The notes under the pieces: generated by a model
Database searches by the model: none
The model's input: only the letters and a program-made list of their open reading frames with translations
What the model was told of the DNA's origin: nothing
In this document: positions 8,109 through 16,401 of the stretch, piece after piece
Layout of the letters: each line of letters starts with the position of its first letter
Numbering within the stretch: position 1 is the stretch's first letter
Made by a program: the position numbers and the translations under genes
Source of the DNA: Nonomuraea sp. PA05
GTDB taxonomy: Bacteria; Actinomycetota; Actinomycetes; Streptosporangiales; Streptosporangiaceae
DNA: 64,000 nt
Direction: 5' to 3'
Assembly (NCBI RefSeq): GCF_008086045.1
Contig: NZ_VSEY01000018.1
Coordinates: forward strand, 177,640 to 241,639

Positions 8109-10870
8109 GCTTGGCCCGCACGCTGGCCCCGCTGATCGCCGGTGACGTCCGGGACGACCCGTACACCAGGCACCTGTACTCCACCGACGCCAGCATGTAC
8201 GCCATCGAGCCACTCGCCGTCGCCTTCCCCCGGCACGCCGAGGACGTCCGGGCTCTCGTGGTGGCGTGCGGCGAGCTGGGCGTGCCGCTGCTGCCGCGCG
8301 GCGCGGGCACCAGCCTGGCGGGCCAGACGGTGGGCGCCGCCGTGATCGTGGACTTCTCCCGGCACATGAACCGCATCCTGGAGATCGACGGCAGGACCGC
8401 CCGCGTGCAGCCCGGCGTCGTGCAGGACCAGCTCAACCGGGCGGCCCGCAAGCACGGGCTGATGTTCGGGCCCGACACCTCCACCAGCAACCGGGCCACC
8501 ATCGGCGGCATGATCGGCAACAACTCGGCCGGCAGCCACTCCGTCCTGTACGGCTCCACCATCGACCACGTCCAGGCGCTGCGCGTGGTGCTCGCCGACG
8601 CCACCACCCCCGACCTCGCCACCGATACCCGGCTGCGGACGGCGGTCGCCGACATCCTCGACGGCCTCGACCTGTCCGGCTTCCCGCGCTTCTGGCGCCA
8701 CTCCGGCGGCTACCGCCTCGACCAGGCCGCGCACGGCGACCTCACGAAGCTCATCGTCGGGTCGGAGGGCACGCTGGCCGTGGTGACCGAGGCCACGGTC
8801 GGGCTGGTGGACCTGCCGAAGGCCAAGGCCATCGCCGTCGGCCACTTCACCTCCACGGCGGCCGCCATCGCCGCCACCGCCGACGCCCTCGCCTTCGACG
8901 CCGCCTCCGTCGAGCTGCTCGACAAGGCCATCCTCGAGTTGTCCAAGCAGCGCGTGGACTACGCCGGGCTGGGCGACATCCTGGAGGGCGACCCGGAGGC
9001 GCTGCTGTTCGTGGAGTTCTTCGGCGACACCCCGGAAGAGGTGGCCGACCGGGTCGACAAGCTGGCCGCCATCTGGAAGTCCAACGGCCACGGCTACCAC
9101 ACGCTGCGCGCCGTCACCGCGCGGCAGCAGACGGCCGTGCTGAAGGTGCGCAAGGCCGGGCTCGGCCTGCTGATGGCCTCCAGCGTGGGCAGCCGCAGGC
9201 CGCTCGCGTTCGTCGAGGACACCGCCGTGCCGCCCGACCGGCTGCTGCCGTACGTCGAGGAGTTCGCCCGCATCCTCGACCGGCACGGGCTGCGGGCCGG
9301 CTTCTACGGCCACTGCTCGGTCGGCTGCCTGCACGTACGCCCGTTCGTCGACCTGCGCTCCCCCGGCGAGATCGGCACGATGCGGGCTGTCGCCGAGGAG
9401 ATCGCCGACCTCGCCGCCCGGCACGGCGGCGTGAACTCCAGCGAGCACGGCGACGGCCTGGCCCGCTCCGAGTTCAACCGGCGCCTGTTCGGCGAGGCGG
9501 TCTACGAAGCGATGCGGCAGGTCAAGCAGGTCTTCGACCCGCACAACCGGCTGAACCCCGGCAAGATCGTGGACGCGCCGCCGATGACCGACCACCTGCG
9601 CGACCCCGCCATGCCCGCGCCGCGGCCGCTCCCGACGACCTTGAGCTTCGCCGACGGCATGCACGCCGCCGCGGACCGGTGCATGAACGTCGGCGTGTGC
9701 CGCAAGGACGACACCGGCGTCATGTGCCCGTCGTACATGGCCACCCGCGAGGAGGAACACTCCACCCGCGGCCGGGCCAACGCCCTGGTCAAGGCGCTGT
9801 CGTCGCCCGACCCCCGGCAGGCGCTCGGCGACGAGCGGCTGCACGGCATCCTCGACCTCTGCCTGGAGTGCAAGGCCTGCCAGTCGGAGTGCCCGCTCGG
9901 GGTCGACATGGCCGCCATGAAGAGCGAGTTCCTCCACCAGTACCAGCAGCTCAACGGCGTGCCGCTGCGGGCGCGGGCGTTCGGCGCGATCAGGACGCTC
10001 AACCGGCTCGGCTCCGCCACCGCGCCCCTGTCGAACTGGCTGGCCGGCGTCGCCCGCGGCCCGCTCGGCCTGAGCAGGCAACGCCCGCTGCCCCGCTTCC
10101 GCCGCGACAACCTGGTCCGCTGGTTCGCCCGCAGGCCCGTCAGGCAGGGCCGCCGGGACGTCATCCTGCTCGCCGACTCGTTCACCACCTACAGCGAACC
10201 CGCGATCGGGCGCGCCGCCGTCGAGCTGCTGGAGCGCGCCGGCTACCGCGTCCACCTCGCCGCCGACGGCTGCTGCGGCCGCTCCAGCATCTCCAAGGGC
10301 CTGCTCGACCGGGCGCGCGCGATGGCCGGCGACCTGGTCACCCGCCTGTCCGCCTCCGACGCGCCCATCGTCGGGCTGGAACCGTCCTGCCTGCTGACGC
10401 TCAAGGACGAGTACGCCGCGCTGCTGCCCGGCGACCCGCGCGTGGCGGCCGTGGCGGCGCGCGCCCGGCTCGTCCCCGAACTGCTCGCCGAAGCCATCGA
10501 CGAGGGGTCGCTCGCACTCGGCGACGCGCTGCGCGGACGCCGGATCCTGCTGCACGGCCACTGCCACGAGAAGGCCGTCACCGGCACCGCCGCCACACTC
10601 TCGCTGCTGACCAGGATCCCCGGAGCGGAGGTGACGGAGCTCGACGCCGGCTGCTGCGGCATGGCCGGATCGTTCGGCTTCGAGGCCGAACACTACGACC
10701 TGTCCATGAAGATCGGCGCGCTCCGGCTCTTCCCGGCGATCGCCGCATCCTCGCCCGACACCCTGCTCGCGGCCACGGGGGTCTCCTGCCGCCAGCAGAT
10801 CGCACACGGCGCCGGACGCGCCGCCCGCCATCCGGTCGAACTCGTCGCCTGGGCGGCCGGCCTGCCATAA
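8105..10870 (+). CDS. fused FAD-linked oxidase / 4Fe-4S 2-hydroxyacid dehydrogenase
   Basis: A 921-residue fusion of a GlcD/D-lactate-dehydrogenase-like flavoprotein with a GlcF-like iron-sulfur unit. The N-terminal half has the PCMH FAD site (R-G-A-G-T-S-L-A-G-Q; later G-P-D-T-S-T-S-N-R-A-T-I-G-G-M). From about residue 526 come two Cys motifs for 4Fe-4S clusters, C-M-N-V-G-V-C and C-L-E-C-K-A-C-Q-S-E-C-P (about 586). Two CCG-type heterodisulfide-reductase-like motifs follow, G-C-C-G-R-S (about 722) and G-C-C-G-M-A-G (about 848). The GTG start overlaps the previous stop. The family oxidises D-lactate, glycolate or similar 2-hydroxyacids to the menaquinone pool at the membrane. With the coupled aminotransferase and the transporter, glycolate to glyoxylate to glycine is the simplest route (inference). 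Confidence 0.88.
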   Translation: MSLARTLAPLIAGDVRDDPYTRHLYSTDASMYAIEPLAVAFPRHAEDVRALVVACGELGVPLLPRGAGTSLAGQTVGAAVIVDFSRHMNRILEIDGRTARVQPGVVQDQLNRAARKHGLMFGPDTSTSNRATIGGMIGNNSAGSHSVLYGSTIDHVQALRVVLADATTPDLATDTRLRTAVADILDGLDLSGFPRFWRHSGGYRLDQAAHGDLTKLIVGSEGTLAVVTEATVGLVDLPKAKAIAVGHFTSTAAAIAATADALAFDAASVELLDKAILELSKQRVDYAGLGDILEGDPEALLFVEFFGDTPEEVADRVDKLAAIWKSNGHGYHTLRAVTARQQTAVLKVRKAGLGLLMASSVGSRRPLAFVEDTAVPPDRLLPYVEEFARILDRHGLRAGFYGHCSVGCLHVRPFVDLRSPGEIGTMRAVAEEIADLAARHGGVNSSEHGDGLARSEFNRRLFGEAVYEAMRQVKQVFDPHNRLNPGKIVDAPPMTDHLRDPAMPAPRPLPTTLSFADGMHAAADRCMNVGVCRKDDTGVMCPSYMATREEEHSTRGRANALVKALSSPDPRQALGDERLHGILDLCLECKACQSECPLGVDMAAMKSEFLHQYQQLNGVPLRARAFGAIRTLNRLGSATAPLSNWLAGVARGPLGLSRQRPLPRFRRDNLVRWFARRPVRQGRRDVILLADSFTTYSEPAIGRAAVELLERAGYRVHLAADGCCGRSSISKGLLDRARAMAGDLVTRLSASDAPIVGLEPSCLLTLKDEYAALLPGDPRVAAVAARARLVPELLAEAIDEGSLALGDALRGRRILLHGHCHEKAVTGTAATLSLLTRIPGAEVTELDAGCCGMAGSFGFEAEHYDLSMKIGALRLFPAIAASSPDTLLAATGVSCRQQIAHGAGRAARHPVELVAWAAGLP

Positions 10871-10897
10871 ACGCATCGGGGGAGATCGGAGAACGCA

Positions 10898-12295
10898 GTG
10901 TCCGCAGAGCTCCTGTCCATTCTCGCCCTCGTCGCCATGTTCGTCGTGGCCACGATCTTCCCCATCAACCTCGGCGCGCTGGCCCTGGTCGGCGCCTTCC
11001 TCGTCGGCACGCTCGCCGCCGGCATGGAGACCGACACCATCCTGGACGCCTTCCCCGGCAGCCTGTTCGTGATCCTCGTCGGGGTGACGCTGCTGTTCGC
11101 CATCGCCACCAACAACGGGACCGTGGACTGGCTCGTCCGGGCCGCCGTGCATCTCGTGCGGGGGCGGCTGGCCGCCATCCCGGTGGTCGTGTTCGTCATC
11201 TCGGCGCTGCTCACGGCGGTGGGCGCGCCCGCGCCCGCGGTGGCGGCGATTCTGGCGCCGATCGCGTTCGGGTTCGCGGCCGATTATCGGATCCATCCGA
11301 TGTTGATCGGGCTGATGGTGGCGCACGGGACTCAGGCGGGGGCGTTCTCGCCGATCAGCGTGCTGGGGGGCATCGTCAACGGGGTCACCGCCGAGGCCGG
11401 GCTGCCCAGCAGCAGTCTGGTGTTGTTCCTGTCCAGTTTCGCGTTCAACGCCGCTGCGGCGTTGATCGTGTTCTTCGTGTTCGGCGGGCGGCGGCTCATG
11501 GGGCGCGACGCGCACACGGCGTCCGGGGACACCGCGCCCGGCACAGCGCCCGCCACCGCGCCCGGCACAGCGCCCGGCACCGTGCCCGCCGCGTCCGGCA
11601 CCTCCAGCACGCCCGCCGCGTCCGGCACCTCCGGTTCTGGGAGCGGTGGCGTGGTCACCACGGAGAGCGCCCCGGCCACCGCGACCGGTCTCCGGCTCAC
11701 CCCGCACCAGGCCCTGACCCTGGCCGGCATCCTCGGCCTCTGCCTGGCCGTCCTGGTGTTCAAGCTGGACGTCGGCCTGACCGCCGTCACCGTCGCCGTC
11801 ATCCTCATGCTCACCTCCCCCAAGTCCAACAAGGGCGCCGTGGAGAAGGTGGCCTGGCCGACCGTGCTGCTGATCTGCGGCGTCGTCACGTACGTGGGCG
11901 TCCTGCAGGAGATCGGCACCGTCGACTACGTCGGCTCAGCCGTGGCCGCGATCGGCATCCCGCTGCTGGTGGCGCTGCTCATCTGCTACGTCGGCGGCGT
12001 CGTGTCGGCGTTCGCCTCGACCGTCGGCATCCTGGGCGCGCTGGTGCCGCTGGCCGTGCCGCTGCTGGCGCAGGGCAGCCTGGGGCCGATCGCGATGATC
12101 GCGGCGCTGTCGGTGTCGTCGGCGATCGTGGACGTCAGCCCGTTCTCGACGACGGGGGCGCTGCTGGTGGCCAACGTGCGGGGGATGGAGCGGGACGTCT
12201 TCTACCGCAAGCTGCTGACCTACGGCGGCGTGATCGTCCTGGTGGGGCCGCTGGCGGCGTGGGCCATCCTGGTCGTTCCCGGCTGGCTCGGCTGA
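10898..12295 (+). CDS. MatC-like carboxylate transporter with Ala/Pro/Thr/Gly linker
   Basis: A polytopic inner-membrane protein of 465 residues with about ten to twelve hydrophobic segments. The N-terminal half matches the MatC (dicarboxylate/malonate carrier) N-terminal layout, with a V-G-A-P-A-P-A-V-A-A-I-L re-entrant-like segment repeated in spirit by the C-terminal half, as in SLC13/Arsenite-like permeases. The two halves are joined by a low-complexity hydrophilic linker (11521-11655) built of T-A-P-G and A-A-S-G-T-S units, longer than I would expect. The GTG start at 10898 has GGGGGAGA upstream. It closes the aminotransferase/dehydrogenase operon and probably imports the hydroxy- or dicarboxylate substrate. 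Confidence 0.8.
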   Translation: MSAELLSILALVAMFVVATIFPINLGALALVGAFLVGTLAAGMETDTILDAFPGSLFVILVGVTLLFAIATNNGTVDWLVRAAVHLVRGRLAAIPVVVFVISALLTAVGAPAPAVAAILAPIAFGFAADYRIHPMLIGLMVAHGTQAGAFSPISVLGGIVNGVTAEAGLPSSSLVLFLSSFAFNAAAALIVFFVFGGRRLMGRDAHTASGDTAPGTAPATAPGTAPGTVPAASGTSSTPAASGTSGSGSGGVVTTESAPATATGLRLTPHQALTLAGILGLCLAVLVFKLDVGLTAVTVAVILMLTSPKSNKGAVEKVAWPTVLLICGVVTYVGVLQEIGTVDYVGSAVAAIGIPLLVALLICYVGGVVSAFASTVGILGALVPLAVPLLAQGSLGPIAMIAALSVSSAIVDVSPFSTTGALLVANVRGMERDVFYRKLLTYGGVIVLVGPLAAWAILVVPGWLG

Positions 12296-12311
12296 GAGCA
12301 CGGCCCACCGC

Positions 12312-13094
12312 TCACGGCTTGCGGGCCACCCCGCCCAGCCACCACGACGTCTCATCCCCTGCCGTACGCCGCCACTGCCCCACCCCGACCAGCCCGGGCT
12401 CCACCATGTCGAGCCCCTCGAAGAGCCCCTCGACCTCCTTACGCGACCGGAAGTACAACCCCCCGTTGTACAACGCCCGCGTCTGCGCGATGCGCGGATC
12501 ATCCGGCACCCCGCCGTCCGACAGGTGGGTGATCACCACGTGGCTACCCGACGGCAACCGATCGAGCAACCTCCGCACCAACCCAGCCGGATCATCGGAA
12601 TCAGGCACGAAGTGCAGGATCGCGATGAGAATCACCGCGACCGGCTGGTCCAGATCGATCATCAAGGCCAGCTCAGGAGAGTCCAGGATCGCCTCCGGCT
12701 CGCGTGCGTCCCCCGGAACGACGAGCGTGCCCCGGCGCCCGCCCAGCAGCGCCCGCGAGTGCACGAGCACCACGGAGTCGTTGTCCACGTACGCGACCTT
12801 GGCGTTCGGGTCGATCCGCTGCGCCACCTCGTGAACGGGCCGCTCGGCGGGGATCCCCGCGCCGACGTCGATGAACTGCCGGACGCCCGCCTCCCCCACC
12901 AGGTACTCGACCGCGCGGACCAGGAACTCGCGGTTCTCCATGGCCGCGGCGCGCACCTCGGGCGCCATCGCCAGCACCGTCTCGGCGGCGTCCCGGTCGG
13001 CGGCGAAGTTGTCCTTCCCGCCGAGGAAGTAGTTGTAGATCCTCGCGGCGTTCGGGGTCTTCGAGTCGACTCCCGGAAGCTCAGTCTCGGACAT
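12312..13094 (-). CDS. SAM-dependent methyltransferase, DUF574 family
   Basis: A 260-residue protein of the actinobacteria-rich DUF574 (Methyltransf_19) group. Diagnostic features are the early N-A-A-R-I-Y-N-Y-F-L-G-G-K-D-N-F segment (about 11-26), the SAM-site F-I-D-V-G-A-G-I-P (about 76-84) and V-A-Y-V-D-N-D-S-V-V-L (about 99-109). Many copies occur per genome and substrates are mostly unknown. It ends 16 bp from the transporter gene, convergent, and starts 61 bp from the divergent FAD monooxygenase. The Shine-Dalgarno is weak. Confidence 0.88.
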   Translation of the reverse strand: MSETELPGVDSKTPNAARIYNYFLGGKDNFAADRDAAETVLAMAPEVRAAAMENREFLVRAVEYLVGEAGVRQFIDVGAGIPAERPVHEVAQRIDPNAKVAYVDNDSVVLVHSRALLGGRRGTLVVPGDAREPEAILDSPELALMIDLDQPVAVILIAILHFVPDSDDPAGLVRRLLDRLPSGSHVVITHLSDGGVPDDPRIAQTRALYNGGLYFRSRKEVEGLFEGLDMVEPGLVGVGQWRRTAGDETSWWLGGVARKP

Positions 13095-13155
13095 ATCGCC
13101 GAGAATAGATCATCGGGTCTTGGCAGACACGGGTTGTATGAGAGATCTTGTCCGG

Positions 13156-14478
13156 ATGGAGCACGCGGTGGTGTTCGGTGCCGGACTCGCGGGGCTGCTG
13201 ACCGCACGGGTGCTGGCCGACCGGTACGAGCGGGTCACGATCGTCGAGCGCGACCGGCTCACCGAGGGGCCCCGGCGAGGCGTTCCCCAGGGCAGGCACG
13301 CGCACGCGCTGCTGCCTCGCGGACAGCAGATCATCGAGGAGCTGTTCCCCGGGCTGACCGGGGAGCTGGTGGCGGCCGGGGCGGTGCCGTACCGGCCGCT
13401 TGAGGAAGCGCGGATGGTGCTCGGCGGGCAGCGCATGTGCCGGGCCGAGATGCCGGACCGCGGCCTCGCGCTGACCCGCCCGTTCCTGGAGGACCACGTA
13501 CGGCGGCGGCTGCTCACGCTGCCGGCGGTGGAGCTGCTCGACGGCTGGGACGCCGTCGGCCCGCTCTTCGGCGCCGGCGACGTCGTCACCGGCGCGATGG
13601 CCGGCCGCCAGGGCGAGGAGCGCACGCTGCCCGCCGACCTCCTGGTGGACGCCATGGGCCGCGCGGGCAGAGCCGCGACCTGGCTGGCCGAGGCGGGCCT
13701 CGAACGCCCCCCGGTGGAGGAGGTCGAGGTGAACGTCGGCTACGGCACCTGCTACCTGACCCTCCCGCAGGACGCCCTGGGCGGCGACTTCCTGGTGCTC
13801 GTCGGCTGCACCCCGGCCAACCCGCGCGGCATGGCCCTGTTCCGGGTCGAGGGCGAGCGCTGGATCCTCAGCGCGGGCGGCATGTGCGGCGACCACCCGC
13901 CCACCGGCCCGGCCGCGTTCCTCGACTTCGTCGCCACGATCGTGCCGCCGTCCATGCCGGACGTGCTGCCGGCCCTGCGCGCGGCCCGATTACCGGACGA
14001 GATCCTCCCCGCCCGCTTCCCGAAGGCGGTCCGCCGCCGCTTCGACCGGCTGCGCAGGCCACCGCGCGGCCTGATCGCGGCCGGCGACGCGACGTGCAGC
14101 GTCGATCCCCTGTACGGCCAGGGCATGAGCGCCGCCGCCCTCCAGGCCATCGCGTTGCGCGACACGCTCGCCCAGGGCCGCGACGACCTCGAACGCCGCT
14201 ACTTCCGCGCCGCGATGCGCGCCACCGACCCCGTCTGGCAGCTCGCGCTCCAGGCCGACCTGGCCTTCCCAGGGGTGCCGGGCGAGCCGCCGCTGCTGTC
14301 GCGGATGATCGGCCGGTACGTGGCCCGCGTCCAGCGCGCCGCCACCCGGGATCCGTCGTGCGCGATCGCGTTCGCCCGCGTGGTGGGCCTCGTGGATCCG
14401 CCGTCCGCCCTGATGCGCCCCGCCGTCGTCCGGCTCGCCGCCAAGCACGGCTCCGCCTCCGGGTCCTCGTCCGGCTGA
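13156..14478 (+). CDS. FAD-dependent monooxygenase / oxidoreductase
   Basis: A 440-residue flavoprotein with the Rossmann motif V-F-G-A-G-L-A-G (about 6-13) and ERD at the end of the second strand. It also has a G-R-H-A-H-A-L-L-P-R-G loop and the second FAD motif G-D-A-T-C-S-V-D-P-L-Y-G-Q-G-M-S (about 307-322), as in the PHBH/halogenase-like hydroxylases common in actinobacteria. I prefer ATG 13156 because it puts the Rossmann strand at the N-terminus and has AGAGA upstream; ATG 13138 would add six residues. It is monocistronic, and nothing nearby indicates a substrate. Confidence 0.8.
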   Translation: MEHAVVFGAGLAGLLTARVLADRYERVTIVERDRLTEGPRRGVPQGRHAHALLPRGQQIIEELFPGLTGELVAAGAVPYRPLEEARMVLGGQRMCRAEMPDRGLALTRPFLEDHVRRRLLTLPAVELLDGWDAVGPLFGAGDVVTGAMAGRQGEERTLPADLLVDAMGRAGRAATWLAEAGLERPPVEEVEVNVGYGTCYLTLPQDALGGDFLVLVGCTPANPRGMALFRVEGERWILSAGGMCGDHPPTGPAAFLDFVATIVPPSMPDVLPALRAARLPDEILPARFPKAVRRRFDRLRRPPRGLIAAGDATCSVDPLYGQGMSAAALQAIALRDTLAQGRDDLERRYFRAAMRATDPVWQLALQADLAFPGVPGEPPLLSRMIGRYVARVQRAATRDPSCAIAFARVVGLVDPPSALMRPAVVRLAAKHGSASGSSSG

Positions 14479-14542
14479 GATCCGTCTGTGATCACGTACG
14501 GCCAGAATGCTCCGGCGTCCCATCGACAGCGGAGGAACCCTC

Positions 14543-15358
14543 ATGAACAAGCGCCTCACGGTCGCGCTCCTGTCCACGGCCTTAGCGGCAGGCGTGCTCA
14601 CCGGCGGCGGCCCGGCCCACGCCTCGCCCGACCCGGTCAAGAGCCTGCGCGAGCAGTTCGCAGAGGGGCGCGGCGTCCGGGTCTCGGAGACCACCCGCGG
14701 CAAGACCTCCAAAGTCAAAGAGGTCCCGCCGACGAGGACCACAGGCACGATCGAGTTCGGCACTTCGGGAGCCGTGGATTACGACCTCACCTCGCGCTGG
14801 AAGGCCGGCCCGTCCTCGGAGGAGCTGCAGGCGATCAAGGTCGGCCGCCACACGTACGTGCGCGGCTTCGAGTGGGGCCCCATGCCCGAGGGCAAGAAGT
14901 GGATCAGGTTCACCCCCGGCGAGGCGTCGTGGGGCAACGACGGGCAGCGGGGCGACCAGGTCGTGGACGTCTTCAACCCCAGGATCCTGCGCGCGATGCT
15001 GGCCAAGGCCACGGTCCGCAAAGGCGGCGAGTACCGCGGCGTGCTCACTGGGAACGACCTGTACGGAAAGTACAGCTACGCGGAGTTCACCAAGGTCTCC
15101 TACCGGCTCTTCCTCGACCGCCGGGGGCTCCCCATCCGCCTGATCACGGAGTACACCTCCAAGTGGACGGACACGAACGGCAAGAACACCTACCGTCCCG
15201 TGGTCGACACCCGCTACACCGGCTACGGCGCCAAGGTGAAGATCACGCCCCCTCCGGCGGACGAGGTCGTCGGGTTCAAGGACCTGGAGGGGCCGTTCGC
15301 GGCGCAGGACGGCGACGAGCCGCTCACGCTGGACCGGGGCGACGTCAGCGCTCGTTGA
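14543..15358 (+). CDS. secreted protein, possible lipoprotein-carrier-like fold
   Basis: A 271-residue exported protein. ATG 14543 has GGAGGA 7 nt upstream and opens a Sec signal (M-N-K-R-L then a hydrophobic run to about residue 24, cleavage near G-P-A-H-A/S-P-D). The mature part is beta-rich with alternating charged and aromatic residues (Y-D-L-T-S-R-W, Y-V-R-G-F-E-W-G-P-M) and a repeated Y-R-L/Y-T-S-K-W pattern. This is reminiscent of actinobacterial secreted LppX/LprG-like proteins, but I cannot assign it. No lipobox Cys. The stop overlaps the 3' end of the convergent small gene by 14 bp. Confidence 0.75.
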   Translation: MNKRLTVALLSTALAAGVLTGGGPAHASPDPVKSLREQFAEGRGVRVSETTRGKTSKVKEVPPTRTTGTIEFGTSGAVDYDLTSRWKAGPSSEELQAIKVGRHTYVRGFEWGPMPEGKKWIRFTPGEASWGNDGQRGDQVVDVFNPRILRAMLAKATVRKGGEYRGVLTGNDLYGKYSYAEFTKVSYRLFLDRRGLPIRLITEYTSKWTDTNGKNTYRPVVDTRYTGYGAKVKITPPPADEVVGFKDLEGPFAAQDGDEPLTLDRGDVSAR

Positions 15359-15761
15359 TGTGCTGATCCCGCCCCGCCTGGTAGATCCGGGCCTGGCCGC
15401 TCGCCTTGGCCTCCATCACGACGGACCCGGCCCGCCCCTGCTCGTCAGGGGCCAGCGCGGGCCGCAGCACCTCGTCCAGCACCCGCTGGATCTCCACGGC
15501 CATCGCCGGGTCAGCGCGCAGCAGCGCCGCCAGCCTGATCTGCCAGGACCCGGCCAGCGCCCGCTCGGTGTCCTCGTCCCCGTCGGCTCGCGCGTCCAGC
15601 ACCTGCCCGCGTACGCTCGCCAGCTCCGCCCCGACGGCCTCGGCCTCACCGGGCCTGGCCCGCTGCCACAGGTTCACCGCGCCGTCGCGGGCCGCCTGCC
15701 AGGCGTCGGTGGCCATGGCGGCCACCAGAGCCGTCCCGGCCGCCAGAACGATCGGATCCAT
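15345..15761 (-). CDS. small protein with C-terminal QAGRDQHI motif
   Basis: A 138-residue acidic-to-neutral protein with an N-terminal hydrophobic patch (P-I-V-L-A-A-G-T-A-L-V-A-A-M-A-T) and a helical middle. The C-terminal tail is A-R-I-Y-Q-A-G-R-D-Q-H-I, a motif seen in many short actinobacterial proteins associated with NTP-dependent conflict or signalling systems (from memory of the family, not searched). No partner ATPase or effector gene is next to it here. Its 3' end overlaps the convergent secreted-protein gene by 14 bp. Confidence 0.65.
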   Translation of the reverse strand: MDPIVLAAGTALVAAMATDAWQAARDGAVNLWQRARPGEAEAVGAELASVRGQVLDARADGDEDTERALAGSWQIRLAALLRADPAMAVEIQRVLDEVLRPALAPDEQGRAGSVVMEAKASGQARIYQAGRDQHINER

Positions 15762-15891
15762 GCGCGCCCCCTGTTCGACCGTCTCCTTTGTTCACCGTAG
15801 AACGGGAAAGGCCGGGCCGCCGCCCCTATCGCCGAGGCCGTGGCGGGGGTTTCATCAAAGGGCACATCCCCGTCTGCCTCTGGAGGCGACA

Positions 15892-16203
15892 GTGGCTTTC
15901 CAGCTCATCGTGCTCTACAACCAGCCGGACAACGCCGCGGCGTTCGACAAGCACTACGACGAGACGCACGCCCCGCTCGCGGCCCGTATGCCGGGCGTGC
16001 GCTCGTACTCGACCATGCGGCCCGCCGCCACCGGCGGCGAGCAGGCTCCCTACCACCTCGTCGCGGTGCTGACCTTCGACGACCAGCAGGCGTTCGAGGC
16101 GGCCGCGGCCAGTGAGGAGGGCAAGGCGGCGGTCGCCGACCTGGCGAACTTCGCGGGCAAGGGCGTCACGCTGCTGACCGGCCCCGCGGGCATGGTCGTC
16201 TGA
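15892..16203 (+). CDS. EthD-family small protein
   Basis: A 103-residue protein beginning at GTG 15892 with CTGGAGG about 6 nt upstream. It has the EthD/ferredoxin-like dimeric alpha+beta barrel signature: Y-N-Q-P-D-N-A-A-A-F-D-K-H-Y near the start, the T-H-A-P-L-A segment, and a closing F-A-G-K-G-V region. EthD proteins are small stand-alone members of the dimeric alpha-beta barrel group, often of unclear role in catabolic pathways. It is monocistronic and lies before the GH27 gene. Confidence 0.8.
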   Translation: MAFQLIVLYNQPDNAAAFDKHYDETHAPLAARMPGVRSYSTMRPAATGGEQAPYHLVAVLTFDDQQAFEAAAASEEGKAAVADLANFAGKGVTLLTGPAGMVV

Positions 16204-16241
16204 GAGGGCTGGGCGGGTCGCCGCTTAACCGATTCATAGCG

Positions 16242-16253
16242 TACGGTGCCGTA
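16242..16253. promoter_or_regulatory. near-palindrome TACGG-TG-CCGTA upstream of GH27
   Basis: A 12-bp inverted repeat, TACGG/CCGTA with a 2-nt centre, lies 40 bp after the EthD stop and 149 bp before the GH27 gene. It may be an operator. No regulator gene is adjacent, so this is a sequence observation only. Confidence 0.3.
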
Positions 16254-16291
16254 ACCCACGGCGATCCGCCCAGCTCGCACGAATCGAAACA

Positions 16292-16321
16292 GTTCGACAA
16301 CGCCGCAAGGCGTCGATGAAC
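16292..16321 (+). other. imperfect hairpin with GCAA tetraloop before GH27
   Basis: Arms 16292-16304 and 16309-16321 can form 11 of 13 pairs (one G-T wobble included) closed by a GCAA (GNRA-type) loop. It lies about 80 bp before the GH27 start and just upstream of a TTGACG (16337-16342) / TATAGC (16358-16363) candidate promoter with a short 15-nt spacer. It may be a terminator for the EthD transcript or a regulatory element. Confidence 0.35.
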
Positions 16322-16401
16322 CAGTTAATCCGCATATTGACGGCCGTCACACGCGTCTATAGCGTCCACAGTCGCTGACCGCATGTCACCCCTGGAGGCG
16401 C

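Noticed and set aside
7658..11707. 4-kb open frame on the minus strand antisense to the dehydrogenase and transporter
   Set aside because: It is a shadow of high third-position GC in the plus-strand genes. The product is a His/Arg/Gly/Ala-rich low-complexity string with no domain, and no ribosome site.
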